Positions 30,091 to 39,030 of a stretch of DNA of 64,000 bases are shown here, one piece after another (the first letter of the stretch is position 1; each line of letters begins with the position of its first letter). The notes beneath the pieces are model-generated. The model was not told where the DNA came from. It did no database searches and worked only from the letters and a program-made list of their open reading frames with translations. Origin of the DNA: Massilia arenae (lineage in GTDB: Bacteria; Pseudomonadota; Gammaproteobacteria; Burkholderiales; Burkholderiaceae_D); the NCBI RefSeq assembly GCF_008014745.1, contig NZ_VPFD01000009.1, positions 62,001 to 126,000 of the forward strand, written 5' to 3'. The translations under genes were made by a program, and so were the position numbers.

Positions 30091-32196
30091 TTACTGCTTG
30101 AATGATTCGGTGACGATGGCCTGGGTCAGCACCGGCGGCAAGACCACCGCTTCTTTACCGACCGGATAGAAGGCATAGAACGGCAGGCCGTCGCGCTGGA
30201 ACGATTGTAAAAATGCCGTGATGGCGGGATCTCGGTTGGTCCAGTCGCCTTTCATGTAGACCACATCGTGTTCGCGCATCGCCTCTTGCACGGCGGCGGT
30301 CGACAAGGTCGTGCGCTCGTTGACCAGGCAGGTGATGCACCAGGCGGCCGTCATGTTGACAAACACCGGCTTGCCTTCGGCGCGCAAGGCGGCCAAGCGC
30401 TCGGCGCTATAGGGCTCGGCCTGCGTGGATTGCGCAGGGGCTGCGGCGGCCTGCGGCTCGGCGCCATGCAGCATGACCATCAAGCCGGCAATCCCGGCCA
30501 CGCCGGCCACCGCCGCGCCGCGCGGCCACCAGCGCTTTCCGGTCCCATACTGGCCCAGACCGACCAGCCAGGCCACCAGGCCCACCAGCACCAGCCCCGC
30601 GAGCGCCATGCGTAGGCCGGCCTCGCCCGCCTGCTGGGCCAGCACCCACAGCAGCCAGGCGGCGGTTGCATACATCGGGAAGGCCATCGCCTGGCGCAAG
30701 GTCACCATCCACGCGCCGGGCCGCGGGAGGCGCCGGGCGACGGCCGGGAAGATGCCGAGCAACAGGAACGGCAGGGCCAGGCCAAGGCCCATCATCGCGA
30801 ACACCACCAGGCTGACATACGCAGGCGCCACCAGCGCGGAACCGATCGCGGCGCCCATGAACGGCGCGGTACACGGCGTGGCCACCACCACCGCCAGCAG
30901 GCCGGTGAAGAAGCTACCGGCATGGCCCTTGCGCTCGGCGAGGCCCTGGCCCGCGCCGGCCAGCGCGCCGCCTACTTCGAACACGCCGGACAGGTTCAGG
31001 CCGATCGCCAGCATCAGCCAGGACATCGCCGCCACGAACAGCGGCGACTGGAACTGAAAGCCCCAGCCGACCGCGCTGCCGCCGGCGCGCACGGCCAGCA
31101 GGGCCAGGGCCAGCGCCATGAAGGCGGCCAGCACGCCGAGGGTGTAGAACAGGCCGGACAAGCGGACCTCGCGCCGGTCGCCGCCCGACATGCCGGCCAC
31201 CGCCGTGGCCTTGATTGCCAGCACCGGGAACACGCAGGGCATCAGGTTCAGGATCAGGCCGCCCAGGAAGGCGAACAAGGCCATCTGCCACAGGGGCAGC
31301 GTGGCCGGCGCCCCGGTGGTGGCCGCAGTGGTGGCAGCGGGCGTGAGTTCGAGCGCGAACCAGCGTTTCTGTCCGCCGCCGTCCGTGATCGCCAGCAGTC
31401 CGGCGGATGGTCCGGGGGTGTAGCCCTGGCCCTTGGTCGTCGCCAGCGTCAGCCTGCCCGCTTCCACTGTCAGTATCTGGTCCGCCACGTGATCGACGAT
31501 GCCCCAGCTGTCCGGGAAGTACAGGGCCGATTGCACGGAGGCCGGCGCGATGCCTTCGCCCTCGACCGCCAGTTGCAAGGTCGATTCGCCGGCGCTCACC
31601 GAGGCGCGCCATGGAGATGGCTGCGGCTGGCGCGCGTCGGCGTTCTTGAAGGCGGACAGGATCTCCGCACTTGCGGGACGCGCATCCGCCTCGACCGGCA
31701 AGGCCAGGCGGAACTTGCCTTCCTCGGGAATGCACTCCTTCTCGCACACCACCCAGTCGGCATCGGCCTCGAGCACCAACTGGCTGCCGGGCCGCGCATC
31801 CTTCGGCACCGTCAGGGCCATCGGGAACACGATCTCGTTCTCGTAGCCATAGCTGGCGACCGGGCCAATGATGAAGCGGTCAGGACCCGGCCAGGCGATC
31901 TCGCCGACCGTGGCGCCGTCCGGCGCCTTGAACGCGATGCTCGGCGGCGAGCCGGCGTCACCGGGATTCTTCCAGTAGGTATGCCAGTGCGGCGCCAGGC
32001 GCTGGCGCAGGCCGATGCGCAACTGCTGCCCGGGACTCACGGCGGCGTATTCGCTCACCAGCGACACCGTGGCGCGCGGGCTTTGCTGCACATTGCTCTC
32101 GGCCGCCATGGCCAGCATCGGCGTCAATACGAGCAGCAGTGCAGTGGTCAAGGTGCGCCAGCAAGACCAGGCGGCGGTTGGAAAAGATCCGGGCAT
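30091..32196 (-). CDS. DsbD-family thiol:disulfide interchange protein
   Basis: 701 aa. A signal peptide (LTTALLLVLTPMLAMAA) leads into a periplasmic domain of about 250 residues of the DsbD-alpha-like/ScsB type (HWHTYWKNPGDAG, CEKECIPEEGKF). Eight membrane helices of the CcdA/DsbD type follow (NLMPCVFPVLAIKA and VVATPCTAPFMGAAIG, each with its redox cysteine). A C-terminal thioredoxin domain has CxxC in AAWCITCLVNER near residue 620. It carries electrons from cytosolic thioredoxin to the periplasm. The HWHTYWKNPGD start resembles ScsB-like proteins more than classical E. coli DsbD. The start is the ATG nearest the signal peptide. Confidence 0.9.
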   Translation of the reverse strand: MPGSFPTAAWSCWRTLTTALLLVLTPMLAMAAESNVQQSPRATVSLVSEYAAVSPGQQLRIGLRQRLAPHWHTYWKNPGDAGSPPSIAFKAPDGATVGEIAWPGPDRFIIGPVASYGYENEIVFPMALTVPKDARPGSQLVLEADADWVVCEKECIPEEGKFRLALPVEADARPASAEILSAFKNADARQPQPSPWRASVSAGESTLQLAVEGEGIAPASVQSALYFPDSWGIVDHVADQILTVEAGRLTLATTKGQGYTPGPSAGLLAITDGGGQKRWFALELTPAATTAATTGAPATLPLWQMALFAFLGGLILNLMPCVFPVLAIKATAVAGMSGGDRREVRLSGLFYTLGVLAAFMALALALLAVRAGGSAVGWGFQFQSPLFVAAMSWLMLAIGLNLSGVFEVGGALAGAGQGLAERKGHAGSFFTGLLAVVVATPCTAPFMGAAIGSALVAPAYVSLVVFAMMGLGLALPFLLLGIFPAVARRLPRPGAWMVTLRQAMAFPMYATAAWLLWVLAQQAGEAGLRMALAGLVLVGLVAWLVGLGQYGTGKRWWPRGAAVAGVAGIAGLMVMLHGAEPQAAAAPAQSTQAEPYSAERLAALRAEGKPVFVNMTAAWCITCLVNERTTLSTAAVQEAMREHDVVYMKGDWTNRDPAITAFLQSFQRDGLPFYAFYPVGKEAVVLPPVLTQAIVTESFKQ

Positions 32197-32397
32197 GAGT
32201 GGTAGATGAGTAGGTCCGACGGTCGGTGACAAAACTAACACGTTCCTGCATCCCCGGGCAATCACTATGGGCGCCGTAAAGACAGCGGGCGGCATCCTGA
32301 CTTTCGGCACATGCGCGTAATGGCCCGGCTTCCGATAATCGCTCCACTCGCAGCGCCTTGGGGGCGCCGCGATTCAACCAGAAACGGAAAAACAACC

Positions 32398-32973
32398 ATG
32401 CAAAAGATCGTCCATGCCGCCGCCATCATCGTCATCCTCGCCGGCGCCGGCGCCGCGCAAGCCCAGGAGCGCGGCTACATCGGCCTCGCCCTCGGGCCCT
32501 CGAAGGGCAGCATCAAGAACGGCGACGGCCAGCGGGTCAGGCAGGACAACAACGTCGTCGCGTTCAAGGGCTATGTCGGCTACGCCCTGAACCGGCACTT
32601 CGCCATCGAGGCTGGTTATGCGGGCACGACGGGCAAGCTCCGCTTCGACGGCGCGCGCCTGGGCGCCGCCACCGATCCGCGCGCCGACATGAGCGCCTTC
32701 TATGCGGCGCTGCGCGGCACGGTCGCCGTCGGCGCATCGGTCGACCTGTTCGCCAGGCTCGGCGTAGCGCGCAACCGCTTCGAACTGTCCGGCCTCGGCG
32801 CCCAGGACTTTCGCGTGACCGGCGTCAAGCCGATGCTGGGGGCTGGCGTCGCCTGGCGCGTGTCCGAGCAGGTGGCGCTGACGGTCGAACTGGAACACTA
32901 CGGCCGCGTGCGCGAAGGGAACCGCCGCTTCGTCCAGAACCGCGCGCAGGTCGGCGTCCAGTTCGGCTTCTGA
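32398..32973 (+). CDS. outer-membrane beta-barrel protein (OmpX/OmpA-barrel type)
   Basis: 191 aa with a signal peptide ending AAQAQ and alternating amphipathic strands: GYIGLALGPSKGS, VVAFKGYVGYALNRHFAIEAGYAG, AFYAALRGTVAVGASVDLFARLGVA, KPMLGAGVAWRVSEQVALTVELEHYG. It ends in a C-terminal phenylalanine (VGVQFGF), the BAM recognition signal. This predicts an 8-stranded porin-like barrel of structural or adhesive role. It diverges from the dsbD-like gene and stands ahead of the two-component genes by 74 bases; a functional link is not evident. Confidence 0.8.
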   Translation: MQKIVHAAAIIVILAGAGAAQAQERGYIGLALGPSKGSIKNGDGQRVRQDNNVVAFKGYVGYALNRHFAIEAGYAGTTGKLRFDGARLGAATDPRADMSAFYAALRGTVAVGASVDLFARLGVARNRFELSGLGAQDFRVTGVKPMLGAGVAWRVSEQVALTVELEHYGRVREGNRRFVQNRAQVGVQFGF

Positions 32974-33047
32974 CGCGATCGGCAAGAACGAGCAGACTTT
33001 CCACAATGCATCTGCGAAAATGCGGCTCCCCTCGCCCACTGCACACC

Positions 33048-34307
33048 ATGACGCCCGCGCCCACCGCCAACCGCATGCCGCACATCCCTCCCTGGACGTT
33101 CGCGTTCGCCGCTGCACTGCTGTTCGCGGGTCTCGACATCGGCGCTGTCCTGAGCGCCGGCGTGGACCGGGTGTCGCTGCATAACCCGATCGGCCTGGCC
33201 GCGCTGGCAGCTAGCGTCGGGATGCAGGACTGGCAGGCCTGGACTGGCAGCGTGCAGCGGCCGGCGGTTTTCCAGTCCTATGCGATCGCGAAGACCGCCG
33301 TCGCCCTCATTGCGGTGGCGGCGGCGGCCGCCGCCTGTGCGACCCGCTTGCCCCGGCGGCGCGCGGCGCTGCTGGCGCTGCAGATGGCGTGCGCACTGGC
33401 GCTCGATTCCACGCCCTTCCACCTGCTCGTGGCCGTGCAGATCGGCATGCTGCTGCCGCTGCGCACGGCGCTGGCGTGGCTGGCCATCCAGTATCTGCTG
33501 GGGGCCGGCATCGATTTCCTGCTGGTGCTCGACTTCGCGCAGCGCCAGGCGCAGCCGCCGCAATGGCCGCTGCTGGCTTACCTGTGCGCCGAACGCGCCG
33601 TCGTCGTGGCCGGCTTCGCCGCCGTCGGCCGCCTGGTCCTGTACGAGCGCCGCACGCGCCAGGCGCTGGCCGCCGCCCATGCCCAGGTACTGGCCACCCA
33701 GTCGCTGCTGGCCGACACCGTGCGCAGCGGCGAGCGGCTGCGCATCGCACGCGATCTGCACGACACGATCGGCCACCACCTGACGGCGCTGAACCTGCAT
33801 CTCGACCTGGCGCTGCGCCAGGCCGGCGACGCCGTGCCACCCGCCCTGCCGACGGCGCGCACTGTCAGCCAGGACCTGCTGGCCCAGGTGCGCAGCGTGG
33901 TCACCAGCACGCGCGACGACCGTCCGATCGACCTCGGGCACGCCCTGCGGATGCTGTGCGCGGGGCTTCCCGCCCTGACCGTCGACCTGCGCATCGACGC
34001 CGGGGCCGCGTGCCAGCCGACACCGGCGGCGCACGCGCTGTTCCGCTGCATCCAGGAAGCCATCACGAACACGCTGCGCCACGCGCAGGCAAGGCGACTG
34101 GACATCGTCATCGGTATCCACGACGGCATGACGGTTGTCCGCGTATCCGACGACGGCTGCGGCAGGCCCGGCGCCGCCGAAGGCAACGGCCTGCGCGGCA
34201 TGCGCGAGCGCCTGGCCGAACTGGGCGGCACGCTGACCTGCGGGCCTGGGAACGGCAGCGGGTTCGCGCTCGAGATGCGCGTGCCGCAGGCCTGGAGCAA
34301 CCCATGA
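33048..34307 (+). CDS. NarL/DesK-type sensor histidine kinase
   Basis: About 419 aa. The N-terminal half has roughly six hydrophobic segments (FAFAAALLFAGLDIGAVL, TAVALIAVAAAAAACA, FHLLVAVQIGMLLPL and others), with no evident periplasmic domain. The kinase half has a HisKA_3 box RIARDLHDTIGHHLTALNLHL with the phospho-histidine, then an N-box in CIQEAITNTLRHAQA and a G-box DDGCGRPGAAEGNGLRGMRERL. The start is uncertain: ATGs at 33006 and 33048, neither with a good ribosome binding site. The end overlaps the regulator as ATGA. The signal is unknown; multi-helix sensors of this kind often sense membrane state. Confidence 0.88.
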   Translation: MTPAPTANRMPHIPPWTFAFAAALLFAGLDIGAVLSAGVDRVSLHNPIGLAALAASVGMQDWQAWTGSVQRPAVFQSYAIAKTAVALIAVAAAAAACATRLPRRRAALLALQMACALALDSTPFHLLVAVQIGMLLPLRTALAWLAIQYLLGAGIDFLLVLDFAQRQAQPPQWPLLAYLCAERAVVVAGFAAVGRLVLYERRTRQALAAAHAQVLATQSLLADTVRSGERLRIARDLHDTIGHHLTALNLHLDLALRQAGDAVPPALPTARTVSQDLLAQVRSVVTSTRDDRPIDLGHALRMLCAGLPALTVDLRIDAGAACQPTPAAHALFRCIQEAITNTLRHAQARRLDIVIGIHDGMTVVRVSDDGCGRPGAAEGNGLRGMRERLAELGGTLTCGPGNGSGFALEMRVPQAWSNP

Positions 34308-34936
34308 TCCGCGTCGGCCTGGTCGACGACCAGACCCTGGTGCGCAGCGGCATCCGCGGCTTGCTGGACCTGACCGCCGACATCCGCGTGGTCGCGGAAG
34401 CAGCGGACGCCGAAGCGGCGCGCGCGATGCTGGCCACGCACAGCCTCGACCTGCTGCTGCTCGACGTGCGCATGCCCGGCTGCGACGGGCTCGAATTGCT
34501 GCGCCGTCCGCCCGCGCAGCTTCCGCCGACGATCATGCTGACGACCTTCGACGACGACGAGGCGCTGCTGGAAGCGATGCGCGCCGGCGCGCGCGGCTTC
34601 CTGCTGAAGGACATTTCGCTGGAACGGCTGGCCGAGGGCGTGCGCGCCGTGGCCGGCGGGGCCACCCTGTTCCGGCCCGGCCTGACCGAGCGGGTACGCG
34701 CATCCTACCAGCCCGCCCTGGCGGCGCCGGCGCCCGCCGGTGCGGCCGGCCTGACGCGCCGCGAGATCGAGATCCTTGCCCTGATGGCCGGCGGGCTCAG
34801 TAACGCCGAGATCGGCGCAGCCTTGGGCGTGAGCGAGGGTACGGTCAAGAACCACGTCTCGAGCATCCTGTCCAAGCTGGGCGTACGCGACCGCGTGCGC
34901 GCGGTCCTGCGCGGCATCGAGCTCGAACTCATCTGA
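34304..34936 (+). CDS. LuxR/NarL-family response regulator
   Basis: 210 aa. The receiver domain has acidic pocket VDDQ, phospho-aspartate in LLLLDVRMPG near residue 54, and lysine in GFLLKDIS near residue 103. The C-terminal GerE-type helix-turn-helix contains LTRREIEILALMAGGLSNAEIGAALGVSEGTVKNHVSSILSKLGVRDR in outline. It is coupled to the kinase by a 4-base overlap and ends 6 bases from the convergent secretion operon, so the two transcripts may run into each other. Confidence 0.93.
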   Translation: MIRVGLVDDQTLVRSGIRGLLDLTADIRVVAEAADAEAARAMLATHSLDLLLLDVRMPGCDGLELLRRPPAQLPPTIMLTTFDDDEALLEAMRAGARGFLLKDISLERLAEGVRAVAGGATLFRPGLTERVRASYQPALAAPAPAGAAGLTRREIEILALMAGGLSNAEIGAALGVSEGTVKNHVSSILSKLGVRDRVRAVLRGIELELI

Positions 34937-34942
34937 CGTCGC

Positions 34943-35575
34943 CTAGGCGGGCGGCGCGGTCTCCTGCACTGGCTCGGGTTCTGGCTCGGGCTCGGGTTCT
35001 GGCCCGGGGTCTGGCTCGGGCGGAGGAGGCACCACGACCGGCGCCGGTTGCGGGACGGGCGGCGCGCCGGGGCCGCCGGACTGTGTGCTGGTGACGGCAG
35101 GCGCCAGGCTGCGCTCGCCCGCGCTGAAGCGCCATTCCGAGATCATCTCCTTGTTGTCGAGGCCCTTGAAGCGGCTGTCGAAGTTCGCGATCTTCAGCGG
35201 CTTTGCGGTCGACAGGCTGTGGATGGCCACCACGCCGGTCTCGCCGTCGCCCAGGTAGACGATGCCCCACTCGGCCTTGGCGGTCAGCGGATCGACGTAG
35301 ACCTTGCGCAGGTGGCGCCGCACGGCGGGCGAACGCGGGTCCTTCAGCAGTTCGGCCAGCGACGGCGGATATGGCGAGGCGCCGCGCGGCGTGGCCGCGG
35401 CATAGCTGTCCAGCGCCGCGCTGAAGGCGGCGCCGATTTCCAGCAATTCTTCCTCGGCCGCGGCGCGCTGCAGGAGCGATCCGATCTTGAGCGTGGCCGC
35501 GCCCACCAGGCCGATGATGGCCACGAAGATGATCAGGCCGAGATAGGTAAAACCGGCCTGGCGCCGCGCACGCAT
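34943..35575 (-). CDS. type II secretion/type IV pilus-like pseudopilin with Pro-Glu-rich tail
   Basis: 210 aa. A short positive leader and prepilin-type helix (RARRQAGFTYLGLIIFVAIIGLVGAATLKI) identify a class III signal; the residue at +5 of the mature helix is not the usual glutamate, so it may sit at the tip of the pseudopilus like GspK-class minor pilins. A globular part follows (YPPSLAELLKDPRSP, KAEWGIVYLGDG, MISEWRFS), ending in a low-complexity tail rich in PEPEPEP made by 6-base repeats. ATG with GGAG five bases upstream and TGATG coupling to the previous gene decide the start. Last gene of the operon. Confidence 0.8.
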   Translation of the reverse strand: MRARRQAGFTYLGLIIFVAIIGLVGAATLKIGSLLQRAAAEEELLEIGAAFSAALDSYAAATPRGASPYPPSLAELLKDPRSPAVRRHLRKVYVDPLTAKAEWGIVYLGDGETGVVAIHSLSTAKPLKIANFDSRFKGLDNKEMISEWRFSAGERSLAPAVTSTQSGGPGAPPVPQPAPVVVPPPPEPDPGPEPEPEPEPEPVQETAPPA

Positions 35576-35961
35576 CACCACTCCAGGTAGGGACGCCCGC
35601 GCCGGTCGTTGCCGGGCGCGCCGCTGCGCAGGTTGGAAAAGCCCCCCTGCTCGCCGTCCTGCGGCGCCTCCAGCACCCAGGTCTCGCGGCTTTCGGTGAC
35701 CGGGTCGAGTGGAATCTCGCGCAGGTATTTTTGCTCGACCAGCTGTTCGAGCGATTCCGGATAGCGCCCCGTGTCGGAGCGGTACTGGTCGACCACGGCG
35801 CGCGTGTTGCGCAGATTGTCGGCCAGGATGGTCTCTTTCGCGCTGTCGATGCTGGGGAAGAAGCGCGGCACGGCCAGCGTGAGCAGCAGGGCCACGATGC
35901 CCAGTACCACCAGCAGTTCGATCAGCGTGAAGCCGCGTCGTGTTCTCATCGGGCTCACCAT
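35575..35961 (-). CDS. GspG/H-like pseudopilin
   Basis: 128 aa with prepilin signal RTRRGFTLIELLVVLGIVALLLTLAVPRF (glutamate +5 present), then DQYRSDTGRYPESLEQLVEQKYLREIPLDPVTES, the short GspG-like globular fold. Either of two in-frame ATGs may start it; the second (12 bases on) gives the shorter leader MRTRRG, which is equally plausible. Overlaps the preceding pseudopilin gene by 7 bases and the next gene by TGATG. It would be processed by a prepilin peptidase encoded elsewhere. Confidence 0.85.
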   Translation of the reverse strand: MVSPMRTRRGFTLIELLVVLGIVALLLTLAVPRFFPSIDSAKETILADNLRNTRAVVDQYRSDTGRYPESLEQLVEQKYLREIPLDPVTESRETWVLEAPQDGEQGGFSNLRSGAPGNDRRGRPYLEW

Positions 35962-36443
35962 TTGTTGTAGGGGATGCCGTTCAGGCCGATCCGCTGCGAG
36001 GTCGAGTACACGTCATACACGTCGTCGCCCTCCTTCGGCTCGTCGGCTTCGCTGGCGTAGCTGCGCTTGCCCCAGGTGGCAGCGTCCGACAATTCGGGAT
36101 CGGGATTGAAGGGGTCGCGCGGCAGGCGCCGCAAGAAATAAATCTTGGCTTGTTTGGGACTGCGCAGGTCGGGTACACCCTCGACCAGCAACTCCAGCCG
36201 CTCCGGGTAGCCGTTGGCGTCGGCGGCCTTGCTGACGCGGCCCTCGTCGCCAGCCTTCTTGAAGGCGTCCAGGCCGGCGCGGATCTCGCGCAGCGCGCGC
36301 CGCAGCTCCTGCTCGTCGCGGCGCTGCACCGTGACCTCGGCCACCGGCAGCACCAGGGTTCCCAGCAGCGCGAGGATGGCCAGCGTGACCAGCAACTCGA
36401 TCAGCGTGAAGCCGGTACGCGCGCGCTGGGCCTGGAAGTTCAT
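35955..36443 (-). CDS. GspG-like pseudopilin
   Basis: 162 aa. Prepilin leader and helix RARTGFTLIELLVTLAILALLGTLVLPVAEV, then a helical LRRALREIRAGLDAFKKAGDEG and YPERLELLVEGVPDLRSPKQ, with a LRRLPRDPFNPDPEL segment recalling the DPWGNPY region of GspG. Translationally coupled to the secretin gene (4-base overlap). Two close relatives lie downstream, so the operon makes a pseudopilus from at least four subunit types. Confidence 0.85.
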   Translation of the reverse strand: MNFQAQRARTGFTLIELLVTLAILALLGTLVLPVAEVTVQRRDEQELRRALREIRAGLDAFKKAGDEGRVSKAADANGYPERLELLVEGVPDLRSPKQAKIYFLRRLPRDPFNPDPELSDAATWGKRSYASEADEPKEGDDVYDVYSTSQRIGLNGIPYNKW

Positions 36444-38467
36444 CGCTGCGGGATCGGCGGATTGACGCCCGGCGGATAGGCGGCCGGGACGACTTCGGGT
36501 TCGGGCGCCGGTGCCGGTTCGGGCTGTGGCGCCGGCGCGCCTGGCGGCGCCGATGGCGGCGAACCCAGTTGCGGCGTGGCCGGCAGCGCCGACGGCGGCA
36601 CCGAGAAACTGGGGGTGGCATCCGGCGGCGGCGCGACCGGGGTCGTCTCGACCGCCTGCGCCGGCGCTGGCGCGCGGATCGGCGATCCCGTCACCTGTAC
36701 CCGCACCCCGTTGTCGGGACGGCGGCGGAAGCTGGCCTCGGTACCGGCGCCGAATTCCGACGCCGATGCCGGCGGACGCTGGATGGCGCGCACGATGCGC
36801 GGCGTGATCGACAACACGATCTCGGTGCGGTCGCGCTGGTCGCGCTGGCTGCCGAACAGGCGGCCGACGATCGGCAGGTCGCCGATGCCCGGCACCTTGC
36901 TGCCGCTGCTGCGGTCTTCGTGGTTGATCAGGCCTGCCAGCACCTGGTTCTCGCCATCCTTCAGTTGCAGCAGGGTGGTGGCCGAACGGGTGCCGATGCG
37001 GTAGGCCACGGTGCCGCTGGTGGTGCGCACCGATTCGCCCAGGCTGCTGACCTCGAGCCCGATGCGGATCGCCACCTCGTTGTTCAGGTAGATGGTCGGC
37101 TCCACGTTCAGGGTCAGGCCGACGTCGATATAGTTGATGTTCTCGGAAGCGAAGCCGCCGATGCCCGAGGATACGGTGGCCGAGATGTTCGGGATCTTGT
37201 CGCCGATGACGACCTTCGCCTTCTCCTTGTTGCGCACGCGGATGCGCGGGTTGGCCAGGGTATTGGTGTCGCCGTCGGTCTTGTTGGCGTTGATCGTGGC
37301 GCTGATGTCGCTCACCGCGATATTACTGCTGTTGAAAGTGCGCAGGTCGTCGATCGTCAGCGGGAAGCCGTCCAGGGTCTGCAGCGGCGCGAACGACAGG
37401 TTGGTCGGCCAGGCGATGCCCAGGTCCATCACGCTGCTGCGCCGGATCTCAAGCACCTCGACGTCGAGCATGACCTCGGGCTCGGGCACGTCCTGCAGGG
37501 CCACCAGCTGGGTGGCGATGCGGATCGCTTCCGGATTGTCGCGCAGGATCACCAGGTTCAGCTTCTCGTCCACCACCACGTCGCGCGCCTTGAGGATGGT
37601 TTTAAACGTGTTGGCGATGCTCTTGGCTTCGGCATTGGCCAGGAAGAAGGTCTTGACCGTCATCTCCTGGTATTCGCGCACCTTGGCCGCCACGTTCGGA
37701 TAGATCAGGACCGTGTTGCCGTCCATGACCTGGCGTTCGAGCTGGTTGGTCATCAACAGGTAGTACACCGCCGCCTCGACCGTGCTGTTCTTGAGGAAGA
37801 TCGAGGTGCGGGCATCGGCCTTGACGTCCTTGTCGAAGATGAAGTTCAGGCCCGAGTGGCGCGCGATCACCTCGAATACCTGTTTCAGTGGCGCCTCGCG
37901 AAATTCCAGGCTGATGGGTTTACGGTAGCTGGCCGCCAGCGCCGCCTGGCCTTTCGGCGCGGCCGCCGCCTTCTCTTCGACTTCCTGCATCAGCTGGCGC
38001 GCCGCCTCGTGCGCGGGGCGTTCGGTGAGCACCGCCGCCAGCTTCTGGCGCGCCGTTTCCAGTTCGTCCTTGTCGAAGGCGGCGCGAGCCTCTCCGATGG
38101 CCAGCGCGTGGCGGCGCTCGGCATCGACCTGGCGCAGGCCGGCGCGGGCGCGGTCGTTGACGGGGTCGATCGCCAGCACGCGGCGGAAATCCTGGGTCGC
38201 CAGCTCGGCCTGGCCGGACGCCAGCGCGCGCTCGGCCTGGTCCACCAGGCGCGCGGTGGCGTTGTCGCGCGCGCGCAGGAAGGCCGCCCGGTAGACCGGA
38301 TTGTCCGGCTCGGACGCCAGCGCTTCCTGGTATTTGGCGAGGCCGGCGCCCACCTGGTCCTGGGCCACCAGCGCATTGCCTTCCTGGTAGGCGCGCTGGG
38401 CCGCGCACCCTGCCAGCAGCAGTGGCAGCAACAGCATGGCCAAGCCTTGAATCCGGGTTCGCACCAT
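36440..38467 (-). CDS. gspD: lipoprotein secretin of a T2SS/type IV pilus-like system (GspD/MshL/PilQ-like)
   Basis: 675 aa. Signal with lipobox LLLLPLLLAGC, Cys21. An N-terminal helical TPR-like region (residues about 25-190) precedes a short secretin/TonB N0 domain (KPISLEFREAPLKQVFEVIARHSGLNFIFD), N1 repeats, and the secretin core with VPEPEVMLDVEVLEI, DVGLTLNVEPTI and LLQLKDGENQVLAGLINHED...VPGIGDLPIVGRLF. It ends with a proline-rich tail (PPSAPPGAPAPQPEPAP). A lipidated secretin with a TPR region looks more like MSHA/pilus secretins than PulD. The start ATG overlaps the GspC-like stop. Confidence 0.88.
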   Translation of the reverse strand: MVRTRIQGLAMLLLPLLLAGCAAQRAYQEGNALVAQDQVGAGLAKYQEALASEPDNPVYRAAFLRARDNATARLVDQAERALASGQAELATQDFRRVLAIDPVNDRARAGLRQVDAERRHALAIGEARAAFDKDELETARQKLAAVLTERPAHEAARQLMQEVEEKAAAAPKGQAALAASYRKPISLEFREAPLKQVFEVIARHSGLNFIFDKDVKADARTSIFLKNSTVEAAVYYLLMTNQLERQVMDGNTVLIYPNVAAKVREYQEMTVKTFFLANAEAKSIANTFKTILKARDVVVDEKLNLVILRDNPEAIRIATQLVALQDVPEPEVMLDVEVLEIRRSSVMDLGIAWPTNLSFAPLQTLDGFPLTIDDLRTFNSSNIAVSDISATINANKTDGDTNTLANPRIRVRNKEKAKVVIGDKIPNISATVSSGIGGFASENINYIDVGLTLNVEPTIYLNNEVAIRIGLEVSSLGESVRTTSGTVAYRIGTRSATTLLQLKDGENQVLAGLINHEDRSSGSKVPGIGDLPIVGRLFGSQRDQRDRTEIVLSITPRIVRAIQRPPASASEFGAGTEASFRRRPDNGVRVQVTGSPIRAPAPAQAVETTPVAPPPDATPSFSVPPSALPATPQLGSPPSAPPGAPAPQPEPAPAPEPEVVPAAYPPGVNPPIPQR

Positions 38468-39030
38468 CAGTCGAATACTCCAATATTGAGCTGCTGTCGT
38501 TGTTCCAGCGGCAGGTAAGTCAGGGTCAGCACCGGTGGACGGATCGCGTCCACGCGGTAGGTGCCGTCGATGGTGTCGCCATCGTTCACAAGATAGGTGC
38601 GTTCGCCGCGCGCCAGGTAGATTTGCCACACGCCGTCCTGCAGCGACTTGCCGATGTAGGTGAACGGCAGCGGCGGCGCGCTCGGCGGCGGCGGCGGGGG
38701 TGGCGGCTCGTTCGATGGCGGCGGTGGCGGCGGCGTCCAGTCATGGCGCGCGAACAGGCTATTGTCGCCTTCCCCGAAGCGCTCGCCGCTGGCGCCGATC
38801 AAGGTCTCGCGCGGGATCAGGCGCGCGATGGCGACGTCGTCGCCGGTTTTCCTGATGGATGGCGCAGGGCTGCGCACCGGCTCGGTGGCCGCCGTCGCAG
38901 TCATTGCAGTCGTGGCGGCCGCGCGTTCGACCGGCTCGGCCAGCTCCGCCTCTGGCGTCCTGTCGCCAAAGACGACCAGGCCGGCGGCCAGCGCCAGCGC
39001 CACGCCCATGACAATGTGGCGCGGCTTCAC
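38467..39030 (-). CDS. GspC/PilP-like inner-membrane protein with polyproline linker
   Basis: 187 aa. One N-terminal membrane helix (HIVMGVALALAAGLVVFG), a variable Ala/Thr-rich segment, then two polyproline runs (6 and 8 prolines) forming an extended linker, and a compact C-terminal beta domain FTYIGKSLQDGVWQIYLARGERTYLVNDGDTI...VLTLTYLP, which resembles the homology region of GspC/PilP that docks onto the secretin. The position between the PilO-like and secretin genes supports this. Exact family membership needs a profile search. Confidence 0.7.
   Translation of the reverse strand: MKPRHIVMGVALALAAGLVVFGDRTPEAELAEPVERAAATTAMTATAATEPVRSPAPSIRKTGDDVAIARLIPRETLIGASGERFGEGDNSLFARHDWTPPPPPPSNEPPPPPPPPSAPPLPFTYIGKSLQDGVWQIYLARGERTYLVNDGDTIDGTYRVDAIRPPVLTLTYLPLEQRQQLNIGVFD

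Noticed and set aside
32358-33047. N-terminal extension of the histidine kinase frame into the OMP gene
   Set aside because: The extension is the shifted frame of the outer-membrane protein gene and is rich in Arg and Pro; the kinase should begin at 33006 or 33048.
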